A stretch of DNA of 64,000 nucleotides, taken from NCBI GenBank assembly GCA_951812925.1, contig OX638369.1, positions 50,215,061 to 50,279,060 of the forward strand. The letters run 5' to 3'. Shown one piece after another: positions 11,401 to 23,400 of this stretch (position 1 is the stretch's first letter; the number at the start of each line of letters is the position of its first letter). This stretch comes from Calliopum simillimum. Its lineage: Eukaryota; Arthropoda; Insecta; Diptera; Lauxaniidae. The notes below the pieces were generated by a model. The model did not search any database. It was given only the letters and a program-made list of their open reading frames with translations, and had not been told where the DNA came from. The position numbers and the translations under genes are program-made.

Positions 11401-14400
11401 TATTATTAAAAGATTCAAATGGATAATAGAGTTGGACAAAAAGACGTTTTATTTTTATATTAACAATCCGTTTTATTTAAACTTTTTGTATTTTACTTTG
11501 TTTAATTATTTTGACTAAATTCGGCTAACATATGCATATAAATTTTTGAAACCATTTTAATTAAATACATACATATGTATATGAGGGGTATTTTTTTATA
11601 AAGTTTGGCTCTTTATTTGCAAAAATTTTGCATTTGGACCCATGTAACTACATATAGTTAGTAATTGGATGTTTTTGTTTTTTTGTACAATTTAATAAAT
11701 TTTTATAAACTTTTATGTATGTAAGTTTACATATCAATATAACAAATCTTTAAATTTACACATTTATTGTAAATTTGCTCTTTTTTTTTGACATTAAATA
11801 TAAAAAAAGACATTTATTTTTTTTCGATAGAAAATAAAATATACAGGCATGTTCTGAAATCCGATTTACTCCGGAATCGGAATGAAAGCAATTTTCAAGG
11901 GGTCTGCGTTCGAACAAATAAAAGATGGAATCGGATTTGTCTTTCAACAAATAAAAGTTGCAAATGTTTCTTTTTCGATTTACCGAAACATAAATCTGAT
12001 TTGATGTTAATTATCGAAATGCGGAGCTCTTGAAAATTGCTTTCATTCCGATTCCGAAGTGAATCGGATTTCAGAACATACCTGATAATATGGGTATTCC
12101 ATAAAATGAGTAAAACTCCTCGAAAACCGCGTGGACTCGTAAAACTTTAAAAATTCGTATTGAGTTTGCCAGATATGCGAGTTCACGATATTTTCGAGGG
12201 TGTTAGGGGCTGTCCATAAACTCCGTGACGCTCCTAGGGGGGGTTCGAGCAAGCATCACGCTTGGTGTATTTTTTATATGAAACTGCCGTCACATAGTTT
12301 TAATTTTAGCGAATTTTAGCGTCACAGAGTTTATGAACAGCCCCTTACACGTTTTGTTAAATACCCTAGTATGTATAAAAAAAAAGCAAATAAATATAGG
12401 AACTTTGTATGATTGCAGCAAAATAGGCTGGTCTTGAGTGTCGACAAGTAAAAGCTAAACCTTGGTTCTTCGTCTAGCTAGCATTATTATTGCAAAATAA
12501 AAAATTTTAAAACCAGATAAATTTATAATTTTATGTATTTTAGGCAAGCTGAGGTTGAAATCAATGGAATTTTTTTTTTTTGTAGCAACATAATACAATA
12601 GTTAGGACCCGAGGATACACAAGCAAATTGACTTAACATAGTTCTTAGACAGAACGACGGTAGCGGTGTCTCTATGGATATTAAACAGTATTTTGATGGT
12701 GAGTTTATCTTATATCTCATAATCGTTACCTCAATGCAGAAGTTATCTACAATTGTAAGTAATTTTGTGCTATTATTTAACAGTCTAATGTACAATTATG
12801 CTACCAACATGATGGTATATTGAAGGACTTGCTTACTAGCTCTTAAATTGAAAATGAAAAAGGAAATGAAATATATTTCGACACATATTTTATTTCAAGT
12901 GTGAAAAAATAAGTTATAATCTGAGTGTAGACGCTCCCTAAATGAAATCCCTTGACTGTTTATAAGGATAAACATTTTGAAAACCATATCAAATATCTCT
13001 TTGAATGTCATTTATTTAATAGCTAAGTATGAGTATTGTTCCGCAAGAGTGAAGGGTCTATAATTAATACCACTGAGATAATATATATTTAAGTATATAT
13101 CGTCGGATTAAAACTAGAACTGGACATCTACATTTTTGATGTTTTATTTAAGTATCAAAACCATATACAAAAGTTTAATTTCAACAAAATTAAAAAGCTT
13201 TGTTCTCAAAAGAGGATCTTATTCACTAACGCCTACAAAATTAAAAGTTTAAGTTTTGGCAAACGCTAGTATTCAATAAAATTAATGGTACAACGATAAA
13301 TGCAAATGAATTGAAAAATTAAAAAAAAACACTGAAGTATCAGACGATGAGGAAAGATGTAAAAACAAAATATTCAAAAATTAGAAAAAGAGTTATATGA
13401 AGCACAAAATTTGACAAATCGAAATTACTTGTAATTTCACAAATAAGAATACGGGAAGAATGTATCAAGCGATAAAACAACAGAGTAAAACATTCTACAC
13501 AAGATCCAACACTTGCTAAAATAAAGATGGGATAGTCCTTAGCAACAAGGAATAAATTGCTGAACGATGGAAAGAGCATTTTTGCGAGACGTTAAACGTC
13601 CAGAACCAGAATTTGATAAAATTATATTTACTCTAAACAAGCCAAAACCTATCAAGAGCAATGAAAAAGATGGTATTCCAGCCGAATTGTTGGAATATGG
13701 CGGAGAAGAGATGATAAAGTATAAATTATTGTCGACTTTCAACAAGCATTTGACAGTTTGTACCGAATATGGTTCAAAATCCTTAAAAGCTGAGCAAGAG
13801 TAAAAAAAAAAGATATTTTAATTAACTTTTTGCAGATTGTATTGTTATTGATATTCGATAAGAAAGATCCACGTAATCCTTCAACTCTCTTGGAATCCCT
13901 CCAAAAGTACACTTCTCAGACGCGAAATTCTGTGAGTTTAAAGCAGTGATAACAAAACTCAATACTAGCTCATACTTTTATATTTTGTATAAGCTGCAGG
14001 TAAGTGACGCAGAACTGACAGAGTTGTACGCTTATCTGTGAGTGAATACGTATACGGAAAGCTTATAAGCACTGGTTTAAAGTGAAAAAAAGTGTTCACT
14101 GTTAAAATTGTGTAGTTACTGTAAAACTGAACCGATTTGAATGTTTGAAAATGGAATCTCTTTGTAAGAAAAAGTAAGTTATACTTTTTTGATAATTGTG
14201 ATTAACTTAATATCAAAGCAACTAATTTGTTCTTCGAAGTTCTGCCTGGATTTTTTTTTTTTTTCTAAGAAGATACTGTATATACATAGAAACCTTTTCT
14301 GACACATAAAAAAAATTGAGAGTAATTTTTCAGCTCTTTTTGTTTGACGCAAACTTTTCTTAGACGCCTATAAGATGATTTAACTTAAAAAGCTTTCCAA

Positions 14401-17400
14401 TTGCCAATTCTCCAAGATAATGGTATCTAAGGCCCTCTTTTATGAAGATCAATTTACCGTTGCACACAATACTGTCAAGCTTGAAGTTTTGAAATATGTT
14501 TTTAAATAAGATATCATAATTGTGGAAGTATCGTTTTTTTCGCAATTTCGAGTCCGCCATTTTGTTTTTAATAAAAATCAAATATGAGTTTCATAATTAT
14601 CGATACCACGTGTAACTTTTTTTTGTCGGATTTGGCTAGTTATTTATGCAAACCATCAGCCGTTTTGTGTCAGTCATTTTGTTTTTTAAAAGTCAAACAT
14701 CAGATTTGTAATCAGCGACCCCAAAAACCCCACAGTAAAAAATAACGTCCCGAAAATATAATAATTCGGCTTTGGCCAGGCTGTAAGGTTTTTGAACTAG
14801 TTTAAGACTCGTTGAACTGGTGCTAATGACTCTAACAGAAACTAAAACTATGGTTTTGGTTCAAGTAGAATACACGGATTCATTCACCATCGTGTCAGGT
14901 GTCAAACATGACTTAGTTAAAAAAATTAAATATTACTGTTAAGCAAAATACTTTTGTGTCCTTTAAAAATGTATGAGTTAATCGTTTGATTGACTTTATG
15001 TGAAATAATATCATTGGATTAAAACTACAACTAGACATCTACATTTTTGATGTTAAAACAAAAAAAAAAAAAAATGCTTTTTAAGTTTGTTGAAACTCAA
15101 TTTTTGTATGAGATTTTTCATATGCAAAATACTTTTGTGACTCACTGTATACATCGATATATTAAAAAAATTAATCTAATCACCCATCGTAAAAATGCGA
15201 TACGAAAGAGTTATTGTGCGACTGATGGATATGTCTTACAATACGAATGAAACCCCTCTGATGTGTGTGTAATATTTATATGAATATGAACCATCACCGC
15301 AATCCCAAATAAGAAAAGACATGCTAAAAGCTTAGCATCAGACTTACAAGCTTCAGGAAAATTATTTTGCAATTTGAGATTATTCCCAGCTTGCAGAAAT
15401 GCCTCTCTGGCAGTATTAATTGCATCTGATGACCTGCGTTTGCGTTTTTCTAAAACTAATTAAAAGAAATTTGACTATTAAAACTGCTGACAATCATTTG
15501 AAGAAAATAAATTAAAATATTAAAAAAAGAAATTAAATTAAAGGTTCATAAAAATGCCGATATAATACTGCTTGCTATAAGGAAAATTGAATTTGTAATG
15601 ATAAAAACAGCTACAAAATAAAATGTGATGGTTATAAAAATAGTTGCACCACTGTCGCCGCCAATGTTTTTTATATCCATAATGAACCACCATTTCCACC
15701 ATCAACATTACGCTGCTGCATTAAGTATCACATCACCATTATCATTCATTCATTCAACTTATTGTAACCCATTGGCTTCTGCCAAACGTCGTGCTACTTC
15801 ATCTGCGGTCAATATTTGTCCAGCATCAACTTGCTGATAATAATTTAGCATATGCTCATTATGTTCAGCGGCATTATCGGCCGAATCACCACCACTAGTT
15901 TGGTTGCACTGTGGCGGCATACTGGTATATAGGGCAAAATGTTCAGCCTCCGACAAATCAACACTGGGATCAAGCTGTACGCCATAAGCACCTTCACAAA
16001 GATTCTTAATGCTCTGGCGATCGGCGATTGCAACTAATTCCATATTGCCATCAAAAATTGGTATTTCCGCCAATTGTAATGCACTCAGTGTCTTGCGATC
16101 GAGCTGTTGACCCAATGTTATGGTGCTGGCACTTGAATAGGCACCACCACTGCTTTCATCTTTCAATGGTATATGTATGACATCGGCATCCTTATATGCA
16201 AGAAGAGGAGGACGTTTACCAGAAGCACTGCTAGAGCTACGACCAACTGGTTTACCGCCAGGGCTGCCGCCCCGCAGAATGCTGCTGCTACTATTATGTG
16301 GCGAGCTCGGAGGTGGCTGCAATTGTGCACCTGATTTATTCGAACGCAATGAAGCACGATTCGCATCAGTTAGCGAGAAATGTCCAATACTTGGTTCACG
16401 GCTTGCTGTCGGCGTTGTTGCCATTGAGTTGCCAATCAAACTGGCTGACTGGTTGACTGATATTTGTGATGGCGTTTCACTTGTTGCCTGTTGCTCTTCT
16501 GGGCAGTTTAGATCGGCCTTACTTTTGCGCCGTGAAAAAAGACGTGAAAAAAATCCTTGTTTCTTTTTGGGCGAGGCAGTGGGTGTTGGTGTATTTTGGA
16601 CCGGACGCTTTGTTGGCGACTGATCCGGTGTGCGCATAATAATAATTTGGGATTGTGGACGTGGTGAGCTGCTGCCAGCGCTGTCTCGGCGAGGGCGTTC
16701 TAAGCCAGCTGGTCCAGGATCACTATACCGCTGTAATGTAGCAACACTGTTGCTTTGTTGTTCTTGCATCATACGTGATTTTGGTTTCGGTGGTAATGGT
16801 GGTAGCATTTGATCAGGTACTGGTGATGGTGTTCTTGGTGGCAAACGTAATGTTGGTGTGGTTGGTGAGGGTGGAGTTTGTGCAACATTAACTTTAATTT
16901 TTGGTGCCGGAGGATTTGTAAGCACCACAAGATACTCATCATCGTTTTCATTGGTGGCGCTTAAGGTATGAGGAGGTATGGGATGATCGCGTAAAACGTG
17001 CAATGGTATATCGATGGGATTTCTATAAGCAATTTGTAGACTTGTGTATGTGGAGGTATCATCAAAATTTTCATCGATTTCAACGGAAGCTTGAGTGCTA
17101 GCAGTTCCAGCCGCAAATAAATCTGCGATTTCTTTAGATTCGTCTTCCTTATTTGCGCTTGGAATCGCCGCAGCTTTTGGCGTTTTTTCTTTTTCATTTG
17201 TGCTACGCCTTAAATTTTCCGTCTGTGCTTCCGTTGGCAATTCATTAATTTCAGCGATATGCTCAAGTATATCGATTAAACTTTTGTCATCATCAGTGGT
17301 GGTGGAAATAGTTGTATTGTTATTATTATGATTATTGGTTGTTATGGTGATATTGGTGTAGGCTGTCATGGGTGATATATCATCGTTATCGCCATCTTCA

Positions 17401-20400
17401 TCACCATCGTTATCGCCATTCTCAACTGTTAAACTATCGAATCGTTCGAACTCACTCGAACGCATCCATTCTGTGATTTTATCATTAGCCGACAATTGTC
17501 GTGGTCCAATGTCCAATTGTTGTTGCTTAAGTATGTCTTCCATTGGTGTGGAAGTTTGCGTTGCCTCATCGGCTGCTGGGTAATTTATTAAAGGTACCTC
17601 TAGTGCAATTTCCATATCACCACGCATGCCTTTCTCACTTATATAATCAGCTTCTTCGTCATCATCATCATCATCACGATGATTATGAGAAGGATGGCCG
17701 CGGCGATCATTTGTTTCACTATCACTCAGTTGCTGCTTAACAGCTGCAACTTCTTCATCATCGTGTAGTGTATCTGAACTTAGAGGATTACTTTTACTGC
17801 TCTCCGTAGAGCATGAATGTTCTTCTTCATAATCATCCTGATCATCAGTCTCTAGCTCGGGATCAGAAGATGGTGGGCATGAATATTTTGTAGCTGTGGT
17901 CTCACTATCCATTGAAAGAATTTGCTGAAATATCTCCAGATCCTGTTTTCGCTTAAGTTTACGTCGAATACGTGAAAATGTACGCATACCTGGGTTTGGG
18001 TAGTATTCGAATTCTCTGCACGAACTGGTCGCACCATCGGACGGTCGCACCAACTGTATGTAAAACTGAAAAAAATATATATTATATAAATGAGAATTTT
18101 CATTTTCATCATATACGAGGGTGTATTGCGTCATTGCTTACTTTTGATTTTCCATCGACTTCATCATGTTTATAAGGTGGCGTCCTGAATACAATCGCAG
18201 TCTGTTTGTGTATGTCATTTGCCGTAAATTCACCAAAGCCTTCCCATAATTCGTCGCCGTTTTCGTTCACTTCAAAAAATCGAACTTTAATATCGTCTTT
18301 GGCAACTTTTTCGCAAAGCAGTATAATTTGATCACCGCCAGTAACTTTGCCCGAACAGCAGCAAATGTTACATATATTTAATTCATTAATCGATTTTTTA
18401 TCGTAAATGGGTTCAGAAACGACAGGTTTCAAGCTTCTAACACCGCCTCCGGGTAATACGAGATATGCTTGAAAACATAATCGCACAGCATTCAAATCAA
18501 TGCTGGCCGGTTGATCTTTATGTGCAAATCCCTCTGCAAAAAAAAAAAAGAAAAAATGTCAGAGAACTTTTACATACAGTCATAGCATTAGCAAGTTAAA
18601 TTTAATAAGAAACCGAAGTTTTAAGTCTGGTCACCTCTAGTGAAATTTTTGTAGAACATTTTGTATAATACGCTTACCCATAAAAGCCGAGTTTTTGAGA
18701 AAAAGGGTCAAAAGGACCCATAAAATAGGATATAATGGTTAAGTAGTTAACAAAATTAGCCGTTTATTTTGAAAGTGGCCTAAGTCCATTTCGGAACAAA
18801 AGTAATGTCATAATATAAATTAGCTGGCATTTTGTTCAGAACGAATAAAATTGAAATCTGTCTTTACAGGAAGTTTACCACATTGCGTAAAATCAATAAC
18901 GTTATATTTAAAAAATATTATCGGGCAAAAAACCGATCATTACGGCACATAATGTGAATGACATTACTTTTGCCCCAAAATGGACTTAGGTCACTTTCAA
19001 AATAAACGGCTCAAATATGTTTCTTGCGTATAATTTCATTATGATAGTATATAGAAAATAAGATTGTTTCAAAATATAGTTTTAGAATTTTACGTTATGC
19101 TAAATCACGGCTTAACGTCAGGGAATAAAATAAGAAATTTTAAGAAGATCCAACCAGTGTTTAAACTAAAAACGGTGAAAACTACTTTAGGAAGCCAAAA
19201 AAATATATATAAAGAGGATCCCAATATCGGATATTATCGGCAAATATTGTTAAAAGGTATTTTTCAAAACTTTTTGGTGCAATCTCAAAATTGAGTTACT
19301 TAAAGTTAAGTTAGCTATCTCGGTCAATTTTTATGCTAGAAAGATTTTAAAAACACGAAAATGTCCAGAATTATATTAGCTACGATTTTTGACTAGACGT
19401 ATTTTTTAACCCCCTCTATTTGAGGGCTTGAATAATGTAATTCTGCACATTTTCGTTTTTTTTAAATCTTTCTAGCGTAAAAATTTACGGAGATAAGTAA
19501 CTTTTATTATTATTTAAAAGGCTCTAGATTGTACAGCGACCTGTGACTATCTATAAATCTGGATACTGCCATGACATTAATTTTACCTATGTCACCTTGA
19601 TCTAAAATCTCGGCACCTAGGAACTTAATTCTGCGTCTAAACGCAGCAGGGCATGCACATAGCACATGCTCTGCTGTTTCCAAGTCTTCTAAGCAGAGTC
19701 TACAGCAATCATCGCCTACCAGACCCATCTTTTTTAGGTGATAATTAAGTTTACAGTGACCTGTCATTATCTCACTGTACGTTTTTATATCTTTTCTACT
19801 GAGATTTAAAACAGCTTCTGACTTAATATGTTTTGGATCGATCAGCCTCTTCGCCTGTCGCATACCTTCTTTGGTTCTCCAGTGATCAGAGAGGCTTTCC
19901 TTTTCCCATTCCTGTATTAAGTTATTTTTAAAACTGTTGTTTACTCCGCAGAAGGGTTCTGGGCCTATGAAAGTATTGAGTGCGCCCCTTTTGGCCAAGC
20001 AGTCTGCCCTTTCGTTGCCTTCATGCCCCTCGTGCCCTGGTATCCAAACTAGAGCAACTTCATTCCTCCTGGATAGGGCTTGAAGAAGTTCAAAACACTC
20101 CCAGACAAGCTTGGAGTGCATTGAAAAAGCCATTAGTGATTTTAGAGTTGCTTGGCTGTCCGAATAAATGTATATGTCGGTGCCGGAAGTGCCCCTTCTT
20201 AGACATTCTCTAGCGCACAACTCTAAAGCGTGGACCTCCGCCTGAAAAATGGAAGCTGTTTTTCCCATTGCAACTGCTTTCTGGAATCTTGGTCCCACAA
20301 CCCCAGCTCCCGCGCTGCCATCTTTCATTTTGGACCCGTCAGTGAACCATAACTGTGAGCCCTGTTTTACATTTATGTCCTTCGTCTTCCATTCAGCGCG

Positions 20401-23400
20401 GTCATTGATTACCACTTTGAATTTTCTAGAGAAAACAAATTTTTTACTTAACTTGTCGGAGACCGAAAGGCATGGTGTTTCCTAGAATACATCCAGGATC
20501 TTGACATGTCCTGTTAGATTGCCTTCTTTAAGTTGTTGTAAATGATGTAGTCTGAAGGCCGCACACCTGCTTCCTTCTTAGCCATACGGTGAAGAGGGGT
20601 GAGACCCGTAAGCATGCCAAGAGCTACTGTCGGGCACGTCCTTAGTGCCCCTGTAATACCCAAGTAGGCTATTCTGAAGATCTTGTTTAGTTCATTCTGA
20701 GCCTTTACATGGTCTACCTTTGGCCACCATGCTAATGCAGCATATGTGATCATTGGTACGGTGATAGTTTTATAGGACCATGCCGTCATTTTTGGCCGTA
20801 GTCTCCATGTTTTACCATATAGCCTTTGACAAGCATATGTTATTCTTAAAGCTTTATTTAAGTAACTTTTAAGTAAGAGTCCATATTTTCCTTATTCAAA
20901 AATAGCTTGTATTTGAGTTTTTTTTTTCAAAAGCTATCTAATTTTTTCTGTCAATTTATAAGCTTCAAAATGATGTATGACTCAAGATGGGATTGTCATA
21001 GGAACATTGAAGGTAACGAAAAAGCTGATGAACTAGCTAGACTTGGCTCCTCTCTAAGCGGGACACATTCTGAGTGTGTATGCACTCCGATAGGTGTGGT
21101 GAAGAAAGGAATTTTCTCGCATTTCCTCACCGAAGCGAATGTTAGATGGAAAGCTCTAGAAACATGCAGGATCTCCAGAGCAATGTGGCCTTCATTTAAC
21201 AAATCAAAAACATCAGACCTGCTATCCAGAAATCGTACTGATATTGCAAGAATTGCTGCAGTCTGCACTGGGCACTGGGCCATCGGCAAGCATGCCGAAA
21301 GACTAGGTATCCCCTATAATTCTTTCTGTCGAAGTTGCTTGGATGGCAACGAGAAGGAATCTCTCGAGCACTTTCTATGCAACTGTCCTGCTCTAGCTAG
21401 AGCCAGGCTTAAATCTCTAGGAAAACCCTTTTTCAACGATTTGAGTGAACTCGCCGATATTGAGATTGGCTCCCTGCTCAAATACATTAATAGAACCAAA
21501 TGGATTTAAATACTTTTTACAGTTTGCTTTAAAGGATATCTAATCCAGGCCATGACAACCCCTCCTACCATCCAGCCGATCACTTATGTGGTATTAAAAC
21601 GGCACTAACAGTGCTACTTAGGCTTAGCATCGTTTTACTAAGCCACCACTCTAATCTAATCTAATCAAGATGGGATTCGGTCGCCAGATGAGATTTTTGT
21701 GGCTTTTGAACGCCCGCTACAAGCAAAACTCTTTGTTTACTCAAGAGGAGACATCTTACGAAAAAAGTGTAGGTGTAGTAGGCGTAAAACGCTTAGAATC
21801 GTTCAAGAAATACGTGTACATTTTTTTGGAATAAATTTTTTCAAAAATTATTCAAAGAAAAAAACAATTTTTTTTTAACTTCCCAAAAAATTCCCAAATA
21901 ATTCATATGTATTTCTTGGACGATTCTAAGCGTTTTATGCCTAGTACACTTTTTTTGTAAGATGTCTTCCTCTTGAGTAAACAAAGAGTTTTGCCTTCCG
22001 CAGGCGTTCAAAAGCCAAAAAATCTCATCAATTTAAAGAAATAAACAAAATCGCACATTTTTAAATAGTTGAGATGAAAGTATATTTCATTTCTCTCTTT
22101 CTAAAAAAAAGTCACTAAAATCGGTTTTGCCGGTTTCCCAAACAAAATGCTAACGTTACTCCAGTGATAGGCAAATGGATTATGCGTTATCTCATAGAAT
22201 CTGTCACACACAATTTTACATAATTAAGTAAATAAGACTTACGCTTAAATGGGTCCACTTGCTGTGCTTCGCGTAAATCAAGTGCTTCTTTGATTTCTTT
22301 CCTCTTAACGCATTGTATACCTAAAAATTTGAAAACCTCACGGTGTGAACCTTCCCGAAGTGTTTTCTTAAATATTCCTTTTTCAAAATGTTCATCTTTA
22401 CCAACAAGATGATGAGGATGAGCTCTAAAAAGTAGTGGAAAGAAATGTATTTAATTTTCATCTACCTTTTTTTGTTATTTCAAAAATATTACTCACCTAT
22501 ATGGCGCATCTTTGGTAACAAGCGATACCAGAAGCTTAACTTCACCCTTCCAGCCTACTATTTCTATAGTAGGATACGTTCGATTATCAGGTGTTGAATT
22601 AATGCCTGGTATTGAGCCAGCTGAACGCCCTTCACAAGAATAACGAAATCTTATTTTACCGTCGGGTTGTACTAGTACTGCAATTTTCGGGTTCTTTTTA
22701 CTAACGGCACCCGTAGTTGTCTTACTAGCTCCCGCAGTAGAATCTCCGCCTAAATCATTTACTGGTTGCGGTTGTATATTTATAGGTGGGCTATCTGGTT
22801 GATTTGGAACTGTTTCGCCAGCCGGTGGTATATTGACTTCAAAATTGTCAGCTCCATTTGTGAGATCTTGCAGTATTTCGACTGAAAATTTAAAAAAGAA
22901 AAAACAATAGATTTAACAAAAATTTAAGATAAAAACAAACAGTTTGTCAAAAACTTCTTCTTTTTGTCTAGAAAAACAATTTTGTTTATTCCTTCTTGAA
23001 CACCATATAGTATGTTGGTTTGCAAAAAGCACACTGTATTTTACGCATGATTTTTTTTTTAATTTTTTTTTTATTTTATTTAATTGAACTTTTAGTCATA
23101 TATTTGCAAAGATCGATTTACATATAAATCTATCAATGCCCAGACCAAAAACACAAAAAGTTTTCAAACTTGCAATTTTTCAATTATAATTAATTTAGTA
23201 AAATAAATATAATTATAATTACAACAAAAATAGTCTGATGAGTCTTTGTGGCGAAAGACGAAACATATGTCACTATAGCCGTGTTTTTAATCCGTTCCTT
23301 GATTTGTCATAATTATGTGTTAGAAAAATGCATTGATAGATTTATATGTAAATCGATCTTTGCAAATATATGACTAAAAGTTCAATTAAATAAAATCAAT

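Noticed and set aside
16177..17740. Several plus-strand ORFs of 60-148 codons opposite the Dif B-tail exon
   Set aside because: They are antisense shadows of a long GC-richer coding exon; composition follows the minus-strand codons.
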